From: Formicincola oecophyllae
Lineage (GTDB): Bacteria > Pseudomonadota > Alphaproteobacteria > Acetobacterales > Acetobacteraceae
DNA: 64,000 nt
Reading direction: 5' to 3'
NCBI RefSeq assembly: GCF_006542395.2
Contig: NZ_CP038231.1
Coordinates: forward strand, 1,364,001 to 1,428,000
Made by a program: the position numbers and the translations under genes
Part shown: in pieces, positions 32,242 through 43,689 of the stretch
Position numbering within the stretch: position 1 is the stretch's first letter
How the letters are laid out: each line of letters starts with the position of its first letter
Notes under the pieces: generated by a model
What the model was told of the DNA's origin: nothing
The model's input: only the letters and a program-made list of their open reading frames with translations
Database searches by the model: none

Positions 32242-32815
32242 GAAAGGGTGGACTCCGGGGCGCACCGCGCCGGGGCGTGGCCCCAGGCCTTGCCGGTGTG
32301 CCGGTTATCGTGCGGAACTGAACCCGGCTGCCGCTGCGCTCTGCGCCACTGCGCCTTGGGCAGTGCGCGCATGGACTGGGCAGCATACCCACGCAGCTGG
32401 TGTGGCGAGAGAAGGCCCCGTGCCTGCGTCATCTCGTCATAGCCATGCTGGGTTGCATCGGGTTCCCTGAAATATCGTCGTCCGGAAGCAGCCGGAGATG
32501 AAAACGGTCGCTTCCTGCCGGCAGTCCGCTGCCCAGCGCCAGAAGCCTGCCCCTTGCGCGTGCGGTGGGGTGGCTGTGCTGGCCTGGAGCCCGGCTGGGT
32601 GTTTCCCCGCACCTGATGTTGAAAGGGCACAGGGACATGGAAGCTTGCGCTGGGAAGAATGACTTAAACCCTTTCCCCGTGCAAGTGTTCGTTTCATGCG
32701 CTATTCTGTGGTCTTGAATTCTATGGTCCTGGCACAGTGTGCCTGCCCAGCACCGTGGGTGCCCCCTGGCATATGGCAAAGGTGAAGACTGCGGCATAAG
32801 GGAGTTTTGGTAAGC
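32242..32815. other. Intergenic region between rne and amidase
   Basis: This 574-bp gap between divergent genes has no reading frame that I can support. It should hold the promoters of both genes and a long rne leader (RNase E mRNAs are often autoregulated through their leader). A TTGCAC-N17-CATTCT sequence on the leftward strand near 32650-32690 is a weak promoter candidate. Confidence 0.4.
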
Positions 32816-34120
32816 ATGTCCCCCCCTCCCCCCATTCTGAAAGGCTCAACCCCTGGTGGGGGACCACGCCATGGGCGCAGGGCCTTCATGGCCAGCACGG
32901 GGCTGTGGGGCGCACGCCTGTTGGGGGCTGCGCTGGCGGGGCGGGGCCTTTTGGGGGGTGCTGTGGCTGCGCCTGTGCACAAGGGGGCTGTGCACAAAGG
33001 GGCGGCCCATCCTGCAGGCGTTCTGAAGTTGCCTGCCAGGCTGGGCAGAACCACGCGCGCCAATTCTTCAGCCAGCTTTAACCATTCTGGCGCCCCCAAG
33101 GCTGCGCGCCATCAAAGCGCCACGCTGGAGAGCGCTTTGCAGGAACTGCGCGGAGCGCCAGCGCACCCAGGGCGCGGGGCGCGCCTGGCCAGCAATCACC
33201 CTGCCAACCACGCTCATCACGCACCAGCCATCCACCCCCAACGCGCCCCAGTTCTGGCCTATAAAAACCCAACCACCATGGCTGGGCGGGGCAAGCATCT
33301 GGCCCTGGCCCACCCTGGCCAACAGGGCCACATTCAACATGGTAAGCCCCAGGTGGTGGCCTTGAAGGCTGGCCATGGGAAAGTAGTCGCAGTCCATGGG
33401 CGGCACCAACCCACCCCTCACCTGCCCTTGATTGTGCTGGATCCAGGCCATGGCGGCCACGACCCAGGCGCCACTGGCCGCACAGGCATCCATGAGAAGG
33501 CCATTACCCTCATTGTGGCCCATGAGCTCAGGCGGCGCTTGGAAGCTGGCAAGCGCTTCAGGGTGATGATGACGCGCACCACCGATCGCTATGTTTCCCT
33601 GGAAGGGCGCGTGGCCTTCGCCCAGGCGCACCACGCCAATATCTTCCTTTCCCTCCATGCTGACGCCCTCCCGCCTGAGGCAGCGGCGCAGTCTGTGCGG
33701 GGGGCGAGCGTCTACACGCTTTCAGGGCGTGCGTCAGACCCGCAGTCAGCGTGGCTCGCCACCAGCCAGAACGCTGTTGATGGCGGCCTGGCCTCTTTCA
33801 GTGCGCGTTCTGTGCCTTTGGTGCTGCGGCACATCCTCTCCAGCCTTGAACGCGATGGCACGCGTAGGCTTTCGCGCCAACTGCAGGAAAGCCTTGTGGG
33901 GGGGCTGGGGCAGAAAATGCAGCTTCTGCACCACCCTGCGCGCCAAGCTGGCTTTGCCGTCCTGCGTTCTGGCATGGTACCCTCAGCCTTGGTGGAGATG
34001 GGGTTCCTCTCCAATATCCACGATGAGGCGCTGCTGCTCAAACCGCTTTTCCGCCGCCAGGTCGCAGCAGCCCTCGCCCAAGCGCTTGAGCAGTACAGCG
34101 CTAGCAAAGGGCTGGCCTGA
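32816..34120 (+). CDS. N-acetylmuramoyl-L-alanine amidase, Tat-exported
   Basis: A 434-residue amidase_3 enzyme (AmiC-like), which cuts the amide bond between MurNAc and the peptide in peptidoglycan. It starts with a twin-arginine type signal (RRAFMASTGLWGARLLGAAL). A 150-residue His/Ala/Pro-rich linker follows. The catalytic domain begins at about 203 with LIVLDPGHGGHDPGATG (zinc His), then HEKAITL (Glu), SLHADA (His) and LVEMGFLSN (Glu near 400). The ATG at 32816 is chosen because of its start before the signal; an upstream in-frame start at 32807 is possible. It sits before the mre cluster on the same strand. Confidence 0.88.
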   Translation: MSPPPPILKGSTPGGGPRHGRRAFMASTGLWGARLLGAALAGRGLLGGAVAAPVHKGAVHKGAAHPAGVLKLPARLGRTTRANSSASFNHSGAPKAARHQSATLESALQELRGAPAHPGRGARLASNHPANHAHHAPAIHPQRAPVLAYKNPTTMAGRGKHLALAHPGQQGHIQHGKPQVVALKAGHGKVVAVHGRHQPTPHLPLIVLDPGHGGHDPGATGRTGIHEKAITLIVAHELRRRLEAGKRFRVMMTRTTDRYVSLEGRVAFAQAHHANIFLSLHADALPPEAAAQSVRGASVYTLSGRASDPQSAWLATSQNAVDGGLASFSARSVPLVLRHILSSLERDGTRRLSRQLQESLVGGLGQKMQLLHHPARQAGFAVLRSGMVPSALVEMGFLSNIHDEALLLKPLFRRQVAAALAQALEQYSASKGLA

Positions 34121-34296
34121 GGCGGTGTTGGCAGCGCGTTAAGCAAGTTTTCAAGAAAGGACGCTAAGGTGCGCCTCTGCAACAGCATGGCCCTGCCATG
34201 CTTGCTGGACAGCGCTTTCATCCTGTAGGACTGGAACAGCGCCTACGCGCACTGTCCCGTCACTGTTTCATCTGCTGGCCTCGCCCTGCCTACTGA

Positions 34297-35379
<1,083 letters not shown>

Positions 35380-35459
35380 GTGGGGGTGGGCTCGCGCTTG
35401 CGTGCGTGCCCTGTGGCAAGGAAGGCGCGCCCTGCTTGGCAGGGCAAGCGGGAGGTGTA

Positions 35460-36434
35460 ATGTCAATCATTCAGGGCCGGCATGTCGTGCAGGGAATCCT
35501 GCTTCCCCTTTGCCTGCTGGGGGCAGTGGCGCTCATGGCGGCAGGGCAGATGGTGCCAGCCCCCATCAACCAATTGCGCATAGCCGTGGCGTCACGCACA
35601 GCGCCTGTGCAGAGGATGATTGTGTGGCCGGTTCATGCTGTGCGGCACTGGGCTGAAACGTTCTCTGACTTCACCCAGTTGGAGCAACAAAACCGCCAGT
35701 TGCGGTTGGCGAACATGGCGCTGCAGCGGGAGAACCGCTTCAACGCGGCCATGGCAGCGGAGAATGCGCGCCTTAAAAGCTTGTTGCATTGGCGTGGCCA
35801 AGGCGCTGATGACCTGGTCGCCCCCTCTTCCTGGTCAACGGCGCAAGTGGTGCGGGAGGAAGGCGGCACTTACCAGCATGCTGTTATAGTGGAGGCCGAT
35901 CCAGGCCAGGCACCATGGCAGGTGGGCAGCATCATGGTGGATGGCATGGGTCTGGCAGGCCGCGTCAGTGCTGTGCAAGGCCCCTTGGGCCAGGTCATCC
36001 TGGTGACGGACCCAGCCAGCCACATTCCCGTGACGCTGATGGAAAGCGGTGGCCAGGCAATTATGGGGGGGGACGGCACAGCGGCGCCGCGCCTGCAGTT
36101 TTATTCGCAGACGCGACTGCCGCGCGAAGGCGAGCAGGTGGTAACCCGCCATCAAGTGGGGCTGACGGGGGGCGTTCCCGTGGGGCATGTGCATTACGCT
36201 GCCCCAGGTCACCCCCAAGTGGTGCTGGATGCTGACCTCAGCCATCTTAACGATGTGGTGCTTTACGCTGGCCCGGCCTTGGCCCCTCTGGCCAGCCCTG
36301 ATGGGCGCACCCACAGCCGCAGGGATGTGGTCCCCCTGGCCTACAAACGCCCTGCTGGGGACAATGTGTTGAAAAACTTGCAGAATGTCTGGCCGTTCTC
36401 GGCCTTGGCCAAGCCTGCTCCCCCTAGCCCCTGA
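35460..36434 (+). CDS. mreC: Rod shape-determining protein MreC
   Basis: A 324-residue periplasmic protein that links MreB to the wall synthases. It has an N-terminal membrane span (about 10-30, VVQGILLPLCLLGAVALMAA), a coiled coil (LEQQNRQLRLANMALQREN, about 75-95) and a beta domain with VGSIMVDGMGLAGRVSAV. The ATG at 35460 follows GGGAGGTGTA directly. It lies 80 bp after mreB and is in the same operon. The last 25 residues are polar. Confidence 0.94.
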   Translation: MSIIQGRHVVQGILLPLCLLGAVALMAAGQMVPAPINQLRIAVASRTAPVQRMIVWPVHAVRHWAETFSDFTQLEQQNRQLRLANMALQRENRFNAAMAAENARLKSLLHWRGQGADDLVAPSSWSTAQVVREEGGTYQHAVIVEADPGQAPWQVGSIMVDGMGLAGRVSAVQGPLGQVILVTDPASHIPVTLMESGGQAIMGGDGTAAPRLQFYSQTRLPREGEQVVTRHQVGLTGGVPVGHVHYAAPGHPQVVLDADLSHLNDVVLYAGPALAPLASPDGRTHSRRDVVPLAYKRPAGDNVLKNLQNVWPFSALAKPAPPSP

Positions 36435-36608
36435 AGCACCTGGGTATGGGGACATGATGGGCTGAGGCTGTGCTACTATGGTAGGGCCAAGCTTGATGTG
36501 CAGGGGGCGCCCCCTCTATGGACACATGGCGCTGGTTGACTTCCAGGGTGGGTTGCTGGTGTGCGGCAAGGGGGCCCATAGTCAGCCCCTGACAGGGGAA
36601 GGATCATT

Positions 36609-37103
36609 TTGAGACGTTTCTTGATGTGCTTGGGGCCTTTGTGCCTGGTTGTTCTGTTCGCCCTGGTGCTGTCAGCGCCTTTTGGGCTGCCTGGCCAGGA
36701 CAGTTTGGCCCATGTGCTTATTTTGGGTACGGTTTGGTTGTGGGCGCTTTACCGGCCAGATGCTATGGCGCTTTGGTCTGTCGTGCTGGGTGGGTTGGCA
36801 GCTGAACTGCTGCTGGGTGGACCGCCAGGCGTCTTGTTTTTCTGGATGTTGGTCACATATGCTATAGGCAGCACACATGTTGGGCAGCCCCAGGCTGGAT
36901 TCTTGGCCAGTTGGGTTACCTTCATGCTGCTGGTGGCGGGTGGGGCCGTGACGGAATGGTGCTTGGCCTCGCTTCATGCCCTAACGATTTTTTCATTCCT
37001 GCCGGTTATGTTCCAATTTGCGCTGGGGGCGGGCATCTACCCCCTGCTTTATGCTTTTTTCATGTGGGAGCAGCGCCGGCCCTCTCAAAGGATGCGTTCC
37101 TGA
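36609..37103 (+). CDS. mreD: Rod shape-determining protein MreD
   Basis: A 164-residue membrane protein with about five hydrophobic segments (CLVVLFALVLSAPFG, VLILGTVWLWALY, WSVVLGGLAAELLLGG, FMLLVAGGAV and others), like MreD. A TTG at 36609 is chosen because GAAGGA lies five bases before it and the first in-frame ATG is five codons on, inside the first span. It sits between mreC (174-bp gap) and mrdA, as usual. Confidence 0.88.
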   Translation: MRRFLMCLGPLCLVVLFALVLSAPFGLPGQDSLAHVLILGTVWLWALYRPDAMALWSVVLGGLAAELLLGGPPGVLFFWMLVTYAIGSTHVGQPQAGFLASWVTFMLLVAGGAVTEWCLASLHALTIFSFLPVMFQFALGAGIYPLLYAFFMWEQRRPSQRMRS

Positions 37104-37219
37104 AAAACCAGCCCTGCATGCCAAACCGGCCACTGGCCAACCAATCCCCTGCCTGCTTGGTTGCCAGCTGCCCTGTGTTATCCTGCCGGTGTCTTCCGGC
37201 CTGTCCGTGACGGCCTGCT

Positions 37220-39178
37220 ATGATGTTTAAACGCCTTTTCGCACTCCTGCCCCGCTGGGGTAGCTCCCGCCCTTCCTTCGATGCCAGCGGCACGACCCAC
37301 CAGACCGAACTTCTGGAGGGCCAGGGCCACGGGCACAATGTATTCACCCGCCGCGCCCTTTTGGTCATGGCGGCGCAGGGCAGCATTCTGGGTTTGTTGG
37401 GCAATCGCCTCTACAACTTGCAGCTGCTGGAGGGGGACGCCCTTAAAGAGAAGGCGCGCCGCAACCGCACAAGCAAGCGCTACCTGGCCCCGCCGCGCGG
37501 GCTGATTGTGGACAGGGCCGGGGTCACGGTGGCGGGCAACCGCGTTAATTGGCGGGCTGTCATCACCATTGAGGATCTGGGCAGCCTTGATGCGGCGCTG
37601 GCGAAGCTTTCGGCCATTGTGCCGCTGGATGACCACGACCGCGCCCGTATTGCGCGTGACCGCAAGCGTATGCGCCGCTTCGTCCCCCTGGTCCTGAAGG
37701 AGTTCCTAACTTGGGACGACATGGCGGCCATCAGCCTCAATGCGCCTTCCTTGCCAGGGGTATTGGTGGATGTGGGGACAACGCGCGAATACCCCTTTGA
37801 TGAGTTGATGGCGCACATCGTGGGCTATGTGGCACCCCCTAATGAGAAAGACGTCCAGAAGGAGCCCATGCTGGCCCTGCCTGGCATGAGGGTGGGGCGC
37901 GCTGGCATTGAGCAGACCCAGGAAGTGGTCCTGCACGGCAAGCCTGGCTATGTCTCCTCAGAGGTGAACGCCGTTGGGCGCGTCATCAGTGAGTTGGAGC
38001 GGGTGGATGGCGTGGCGGGCAGCACGCTTGGCCTCACGCTCGATAGCGTTTTGCAAAAGCAGGTGCGCGACCGTATCGGCGGCCGCGTGGCCAGCGCTGT
38101 CGTGATGGATTGCCGCAATGGCGAGATCATGGCGATGGTCAGCACGCCTTCATTCCAGCCGGGGCTGTTTGATTCAGGCGTCAGCCATGCGCAGTGGCAA
38201 GCCTGGATGAGCGACCCGCGCGCCCCCTTGACCGATAAGGTGGTGAGTGGCCTTTACCCCCCGGGTTCCACCTTCAAGCCTGCTGTGGCGCTGGCGGCGC
38301 TCTCCACAGGTAAGGTCAGCCCCAAGGACCGCTTCCATTGTCCTGGCTATTATGATGTTGGCGGTGTGCGTTTCCACTGCTGGAACCGCCATGGCCATGG
38401 CATGGTCAACATGCGCGCTGGGCTGAAGTTTTCCTGTGACTGCTATTTTTACCAAGTGGCCAGGCGTTGCGGCATGGATGCCATCGAGCAGGCCTCTAAC
38501 GCCATGGGCATGGGGGTGAAGCTGCCAATTGAACTGCCCCACGTTCATGCTGGCGTCATCCCGACCCCTGCATGGCGCAAGCGCCACGGTGGCCACTGGA
38601 ACACGGGCGACACCGTCAATGCGGGCATTGGCCAGGGTTATGTGCAGGTTTCCCCGTTGGGGCTTGCCACTTACACAGCCGCCCTGGCCAGCGGCAATTT
38701 GGTGCAGCCCCATCTTGTGCGCTCCATTGAAGGGCGCTTGGTGCCCCCAGCCCAGCCCAAAAAGCTGCCCTTCACCGAGGAGCAGCTCTCTGTGGTGCGG
38801 GGCGGCATGTACGCGGTGGTGAATGAGCCCTATGGGTCTGGCTCGCGTGCGCGGCTGGACATGCCAGGCATTCAGTTGGCTGGCAAAACGGGCTCCGCCC
38901 AGGTGCGCCACGTCTCCCGCGCGCTGCGTGAAAGCGGGCACTTCAATTCCATGAAGCTGCCTTGGGAATACAGGCCCCACGCGCTATTCATCTGCTATGC
39001 GCCTTATAAAAACCCGCGCTATGCCGTGGCCGTGATTGTTGAGCACGGCAATGCTGGCGGCAAGGAGGCAGCACCCCTTGCGCGTGATATCATGGCAGAC
39101 ACCCTGCGGCGCGACCCTGCGCGCCGTGGCCAGAAAACAGAAGGCTTCGTGGCGCAGGCTGGCCCTGTCAATGGCTGA
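37220..39178 (+). CDS. mrdA: Penicillin-binding protein 2
   Basis: A 652-residue class B PBP, the transpeptidase of the elongasome. The N-terminus has one membrane span (about 46-62, LLVMAAQGSILGLLGNRL) followed by a dimerisation region. The transpeptidase domain has the active serine in PPGSTFKP (about 350), SCDCYFYQ (SxD, about 403) and KTG in LAGKTGSAQV (about 556). Two ATGs are in tandem at 37220 and 37223. It works with RodA, encoded 127 bp downstream. Confidence 0.96.
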   Translation: MMFKRLFALLPRWGSSRPSFDASGTTHQTELLEGQGHGHNVFTRRALLVMAAQGSILGLLGNRLYNLQLLEGDALKEKARRNRTSKRYLAPPRGLIVDRAGVTVAGNRVNWRAVITIEDLGSLDAALAKLSAIVPLDDHDRARIARDRKRMRRFVPLVLKEFLTWDDMAAISLNAPSLPGVLVDVGTTREYPFDELMAHIVGYVAPPNEKDVQKEPMLALPGMRVGRAGIEQTQEVVLHGKPGYVSSEVNAVGRVISELERVDGVAGSTLGLTLDSVLQKQVRDRIGGRVASAVVMDCRNGEIMAMVSTPSFQPGLFDSGVSHAQWQAWMSDPRAPLTDKVVSGLYPPGSTFKPAVALAALSTGKVSPKDRFHCPGYYDVGGVRFHCWNRHGHGMVNMRAGLKFSCDCYFYQVARRCGMDAIEQASNAMGMGVKLPIELPHVHAGVIPTPAWRKRHGGHWNTGDTVNAGIGQGYVQVSPLGLATYTAALASGNLVQPHLVRSIEGRLVPPAQPKKLPFTEEQLSVVRGGMYAVVNEPYGSGSRARLDMPGIQLAGKTGSAQVRHVSRALRESGHFNSMKLPWEYRPHALFICYAPYKNPRYAVAVIVEHGNAGGKEAAPLARDIMADTLRRDPARRGQKTEGFVAQAGPVNG

Positions 39179-39305
39179 AGGCTAAAACATGCCAAGCCTT
39201 GGTGAGGGGCGCAGCGTCATGCGCAGCGCCTCTATGGTTTGAAGCAGGGCGTGCCCCAACGCAGCCTTGGCGGCGACCTGCTGCCACCCTGATGAGAGGA
39301 CGCTG

Positions 39306-40469
39306 ATGAGACCTTCCGCCATGAGGCGCCTGCGCCGCCGTGAACCGTCTTTTCACCTGTTTTCCTACCTCAGGCAGATCAACTGGTTTTTCGTGCTGTT
39401 GGTCTGCGCCTTAGCTGGCGTTGGCTACATTGCGCTCTATTCAGCTGGGGGTGGGTCGGCAAAGCCTTTCGCAGGGCCGCAGCTTCTCCGATTCATGGGG
39501 GGAGTGGTGCTGATGCTGGGCACGGCTTTGCTCAGCCCACGCGTGCTCAAGGTGCTGTCCTGGCCGATTTACGCTGCCTCCATCACTCTTTTGGCCCTTG
39601 TGCTGCGCATGGGCCATGTGGGCAAAGGGGCTGAACGCTGGATTAACCTGGGTGGGTTCCAGTTCCAGCCTTCAGAATTCGCCAAAATCGCCCTCGTCCT
39701 GGTACTGGCAACATGGTTCAGCAGGGTGAACTGGAAGCGCGTTGGCAATCCGCTTAACCTTATCATCCCTGCTGTGTTGACCTTGGTGCCTGTCGTCCTG
39801 ATTTTGAAGGAGCCAAACCTGGGCACTGGCACCATCGTGGCCGTCCTCGGCGCGGTGATGTTCTTTGGGGCAGGCATGCGCTGGTGGCAGATCATCCTGC
39901 TGGTGGCACCTGTGCCGTTCCTGGGCAATTTCATTTACGACCATCTGCACGATTACCAAAAAGCGCGCATCGACACGTTCCTCCACCCTGAGCATGACCC
40001 GCTGGGCGCTGGCTACAACATCCTTCAGTCACGCATCGCGCTGGGTTCTGGTGGCATGTGGGGCAATGGCTACCTTCACGGCAGCCAGGGGCAGCTCAAC
40101 TTTCTGCCTGAAAAGCAGACGGACTTCATCTTCACCACCATTGGGGAGGAATGGGGGTTCAGCGGTGCCTTGATTGTTATTCTGCTTCTGGGGCTGGTCA
40201 CGTTAAGTGGCATGGTCATGGCCGTGCGCTGCCGCAACCGTTTTGGCCGGTTGCTGGCGCTTGGCATTTCCATGGATTTCTTCCTCTACTGCGCTGTCAA
40301 TTTGTCTATGGTTATGGGGGCCATTCCGGTGGGCGGCGTGCCGCTGCCGCTGATATCCTATGGTGGGTCTGCCATGCTGACTATGATGTTTGGCTTTGGG
40401 TTGCTGATGTCCTCCTGGGTGCACCGCAACCAAACTGACAAAATCGAGCACAAGCTCGATTACCACTGA
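39306..40469 (+). CDS. rodA: Rod shape-determining protein RodA
   Basis: A 387-residue SEDS glycosyltransferase that polymerises lipid II with PBP2. About ten membrane segments are seen. The motif GKGAERWINLGGFQFQPSEFAK (GKGAERWIN, FQPSEFAK) and the segment GSQGQLNFLPEKQTDFIF near residue 250 hold the conserved acidic loop; ISYGGSAML is near the end. The ATG at 39306 has AGAGGA six bases upstream. It is the last gene of the mre cluster and meets glyS tail to tail. Confidence 0.96.
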   Translation: MRPSAMRRLRRREPSFHLFSYLRQINWFFVLLVCALAGVGYIALYSAGGGSAKPFAGPQLLRFMGGVVLMLGTALLSPRVLKVLSWPIYAASITLLALVLRMGHVGKGAERWINLGGFQFQPSEFAKIALVLVLATWFSRVNWKRVGNPLNLIIPAVLTLVPVVLILKEPNLGTGTIVAVLGAVMFFGAGMRWWQIILLVAPVPFLGNFIYDHLHDYQKARIDTFLHPEHDPLGAGYNILQSRIALGSGGMWGNGYLHGSQGQLNFLPEKQTDFIFTTIGEEWGFSGALIVILLLGLVTLSGMVMAVRCRNRFGRLLALGISMDFFLYCAVNLSMVMGAIPVGGVPLPLISYGGSAMLTMMFGFGLLMSSWVHRNQTDKIEHKLDYH

Positions 40470-40559
40470 GGACATCTGGGCGGCCGCCCCGCTGAAAAGC
40501 TGGAGGGGTGAGGCATTGATAAAAAGTTGAAGCCCCAACCAGGTGGCACTTGGTGGCGC

Positions 40560-40575
40560 CACCCTTGCAAGGGTG
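40560..40575. terminator. Palindrome between rodA and glyS
   Basis: The perfect 16-bp palindrome CACCCTTGCAAGGGTG lies between the convergent ends, with GGTGGCGCCACC just before it. There is no T run, so this is a weak bidirectional terminator candidate. Confidence 0.35.
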
Positions 40576-40587
40576 CCAGGGCGCCCC

Positions 40588-42771
40588 TCAGCCTGTGAGT
40601 TTTGAGAAGTCAGCCACCCTGTCCACATTGCTGACGAAGCCTTGCAGCAGGCGCAGGCGGTTGCGGCGCAAGGCTGGGTCGTCAGCATTGACGGTAACAG
40701 CGCCAAAGAAGTCCTCCATAACGCCCTGGAGGGGGGCAAGGGCCTTCATGGCGCCCTGGAAGTCCCCCTGCCCCAAGGCCCCTTCGGCTGCCTGGCTGGC
40801 CTGGGCCAGTTCCTGGGCAAGCCTGCGCTCTTCCCCCTGCTGGAAAAGCCCCTCATTCACAGCGCCTTTGTGGGGGCCGTCCTTTTTGTTCTCAATGCGC
40901 AAGATGTTGCCAGCGCGCTTGTAAGCTTGCAGTAGCTGCGCGCCAGCTGGAGTTTCCAGCATGGCGGCCAGGGCTGCCACACGCGCAAGCAGGCGCGTGA
41001 GGTCACCATCAAGCCCTTGGCTGAACAGCGCGCCTGGGCGTGGCTGGCTGCTGGCCAGCGTGGCGTCCAGGACGTCATGGCGCTGGCCCTCGCTGCGCAG
41101 CTGGACTTTCAACCGCTCAGCCAGGAAGCCTTCCAAGGCCTGGAGGGCGCTTTTGTCCCCCGCCGCCTTGGCAATGGCTGCGTAAGGAGCGGCAGCCTTG
41201 GTCAGGAGGTCATCAAGGTTAATGTGGAGGCCATTGTCACGCACCAGGCGGATGACGGCGATGGCAGCGCGGCGCAGGCCGTAAGGGTCGCCAGAACCTG
41301 TGGGGGTTTCGCCCATGGCGAAGAACCCAGCCAGCATGTCCAGCCTGTCCGCCAAGGCCACCGCCACGGAAACCGGCTTAGAAGGCACGTTGTCCTGGGC
41401 GCCGCGGGGCATGTAGTGCTCGCCCACAGCGTCTGCGATGGCTTCGCCCTCACCATCATGGCGGGCATAGTGCCCTCCCATGACGCCCTGCACTTCAGGG
41501 AATTCCCCCACCATGCCCGTGGTGAGGTCGGCTTTGGCCAGCAGCCCTGCTCGTTCAGCCTGGGCCTGCTGCTGGGGGGGCAGGCCCATGGCCGCGGCCA
41601 CAGCACCAGCAAGGCGGCTGATGCGCTCAGCGCGGGCTTTCTGCGTTCCCAGCTTGGCATGGAAGGTGACCGCGCCCAGGTCATCCACGCGGCTGGCCAG
41701 GGTGCGCTTGCGGTCCAAGTTCCAGAAATGACGCGCGTCAGCAAAGCGGGCGCGCAGCACACGCTCATTGCCAGCAATGCACAGCGCCCCGCCATCATCA
41801 AAGGCCTTGTTGGCGATGACCACAAACCAGGGCGCGGCCTGCTGGTCCTGCCCAGGCTGGCGGGTGGCGAAATAGCGCTGGTTGACGCGCATGGAGACCT
41901 GCATGACCTCTGGCGGCAAATCCATGAACTGCGCTTCAATAGCGCCAGCCAGGGGAACGGGCCATTCCGTCAGGCCAGCCACTTCCCGCACCAGCCCTTC
42001 ATCAGGCACAAGTTCGGCCCCCTTGGCGCTGGCCTGCTTCTGGGCGCCCTCACGCACAAGGCGCTGGCGCTCTTGCGGGTCCACCAGCACAAAGCGCTTG
42101 GCCAGCTCAGTGCGCCATTGCTCTGCACTGCTGATTGTGAAGGGGCCTGGCGCCATGAAGCGGTGCCCTTCCGTCTGGTTGGAGGCGGCAAGGCCGTGGG
42201 CCTTGTCCCCTGCGCGCTCCAAGCTGAAAGGTACGGTCTGCCCATCAAGCAGGCAGGCAATGCGCCGCAATGGCCTAATCCAGGTAAAGGCCGTCCCCTG
42301 GCCCCAGCGCATGGTTTTGGGCCAGGGGAAGTTCCAGAGGATTTCAGGCACGTGCTCAGCTACTAACGCCGCTGCATTCACAGCGGGCAGGCGCTTGGCA
42401 AGCACCCAGTAATCATTTTCCACCCGCAGCGTTAGGCCCCGGCCCAGATCGTAGCCAGCGGCGCCTTGGGCAGCCACTTCCGCCGCTGGGGGGAGGGTGG
42501 CTTCAGCAACGCCATGCTTACGCAGGAATCCGGCCAAGGCCTTGGGCGGGGCGGACAGGCGGGGGCCGCGCTGCTCCTCCAGCCGCTCTGGCACGCCTTC
42601 GTCCACTTCCAGCACGGCAGCCACATGGCGCGGCGTGGAGAAGGCCTGCCCTTGGCGCGGGTTAAGGGGGGCCAGGGCCGCTTGCAGCAGCTTCAGCAAG
42701 TCTGCGGCGGCGCTTTCCTGGAGGTAGGCTGGGATTTCCTCGCTGAAAAGGTCAAGAAGGAGTTCTGCCAC
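40588..42771 (-). CDS. glyS: Glycyl-tRNA synthetase beta subunit
   Basis: A 727-residue beta subunit of the alpha2-beta2 glycyl-tRNA synthetase. The N-terminus LLLDLFSEEIPAYLQ, the segment WNFPWPKTMRWGQG (about 145) and the middle segment HYARHDGEGEAIADAV are family hallmarks; the C-terminal half has the anticodon-binding region and the end LLQGFVSNVDRVADFSKL. GTG at 42771 is the start, with GGAG eight bases before. It follows glyQ, with a three-base gap. Confidence 0.96.
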   Translation of the reverse strand: MAELLLDLFSEEIPAYLQESAAADLLKLLQAALAPLNPRQGQAFSTPRHVAAVLEVDEGVPERLEEQRGPRLSAPPKALAGFLRKHGVAEATLPPAAEVAAQGAAGYDLGRGLTLRVENDYWVLAKRLPAVNAAALVAEHVPEILWNFPWPKTMRWGQGTAFTWIRPLRRIACLLDGQTVPFSLERAGDKAHGLAASNQTEGHRFMAPGPFTISSAEQWRTELAKRFVLVDPQERQRLVREGAQKQASAKGAELVPDEGLVREVAGLTEWPVPLAGAIEAQFMDLPPEVMQVSMRVNQRYFATRQPGQDQQAAPWFVVIANKAFDDGGALCIAGNERVLRARFADARHFWNLDRKRTLASRVDDLGAVTFHAKLGTQKARAERISRLAGAVAAAMGLPPQQQAQAERAGLLAKADLTTGMVGEFPEVQGVMGGHYARHDGEGEAIADAVGEHYMPRGAQDNVPSKPVSVAVALADRLDMLAGFFAMGETPTGSGDPYGLRRAAIAVIRLVRDNGLHINLDDLLTKAAAPYAAIAKAAGDKSALQALEGFLAERLKVQLRSEGQRHDVLDATLASSQPRPGALFSQGLDGDLTRLLARVAALAAMLETPAGAQLLQAYKRAGNILRIENKKDGPHKGAVNEGLFQQGEERRLAQELAQASQAAEGALGQGDFQGAMKALAPLQGVMEDFFGAVTVNADDPALRRNRLRLLQGFVSNVDRVADFSKLTG

Positions 42772-42774
42772 GGT

Positions 42775-43689
42775 TCAGGCTCCGGCGCTGGTTGGGGGCT
42801 GGGTGTTGGGTGAAGCGGTGCTTGGGGCGCTGTCGCCAGCCAGCCAGGCCTCGCTGGAGGCACGCGCGAGGTTGCGCACGCGCCCAATATAGGAGGCGCG
42901 CTCAGCAACGGAAATCACCCCGCGCGCGTCAAGCAGGTTAAACAGGTGGGAGGCCTTCAGGCACTGGTCATAGGCTGGCTGGGCCACCCCTGCCGCAGCC
43001 AGGCGCTGGCTTTCAGCTTCGGCTGCGTTGAAGTTGCGCAGCAGCATGGCCGTGTCGGCAAGTTCGAAATTGTGCCGGGAGTAGTCGCGCTCAGCACGCA
43101 GGAAAACATCGCCGTATTTGAGGCCGCGCCCGTTGTAGTCAAGGTCGTAGACGTTCTCCACCCCTTGGACGTACATCGCCAAGCGCTCCAGACCGTAGGT
43201 CAGCTCCACGGAGGGGACAACGGTGGGTATGCCGCCAACCTGCTGGAAATAGGTGAACTGCGTTACCTCCATGCCGTCACACCAAACCTCCCAGCCAAGC
43301 CCCCAGGCGCCGATGGTGGGGTTTTCCCAGTCGTCCTCCACAAAGCGGATGTCATGCTTATCTGGGTCGATGCCAATGGCGCGGTAACTGTCCAAAAGCA
43401 GCTTCTGGCTGTCTTCAGGGGTGGGTTTCAGCAACACTTGGTACTGGTAGTAATGCTGCAGCCTGTTGGGGTTTTCCCCGTAGCGCCCATCTGAAGGGCG
43501 GCGGCAGGGCTGGACGTAGGCTACTTTCCAGGGCGTTGGCCCCAGCGCGCGCAGCGCTGTGAAGGGGGAGAGGGTGCCTGCCCCCACCTCGCTATCATAA
43601 CCTTGCAACAGCGCGCAGCCTTGGTCACTCCAGAAGTGGTTGAGCCGCAGAATGAGTTCCTGAAAGGACGGTGGGCGCGTGGCAGACAA
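42775..43689 (-). CDS. glyQ: Glycyl-tRNA synthetase alpha subunit
   Basis: A 304-residue class II synthetase subunit holding the catalytic site. It has [17 protein letters not shown] at the start, motif 2 region [20 protein letters not shown] ([23 protein letters not shown]), and [14 protein letters not shown] (motif 3). No ATG is near the conserved start; a TTG at 43689 with GGAG eight bases before gives a normal length, while longer starts would add 48 residues not expected in the family. It is in one operon with glyS. Confidence 0.93.
   Translation of the reverse strand: MSATRPPSFQELILRLNHFWSDQGCALLQGYDSEVGAGTLSPFTALRALGPTPWKVAYVQPCRRPSDGRYGENPNRLQHYYQYQVLLKPTPEDSQKLLLDSYRAIGIDPDKHDIRFVEDDWENPTIGAWGLGWEVWCDGMEVTQFTYFQQVGGIPTVVPSVELTYGLERLAMYVQGVENVYDLDYNGRGLKYGDVFLRAERDYSRHNFELADTAMLLRNFNAAEAESQRLAAAGVAQPAYDQCLKASHLFNLLDARGVISVAERASYIGRVRNLARASSEAWLAGDSAPSTASPNTQPPTSAGA

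Noticed and set aside
41017-42366. 449-codon rightward open frame opposite glyS
   Set aside because: glyS is certain here; long antisense frames are common in high-GC DNA.
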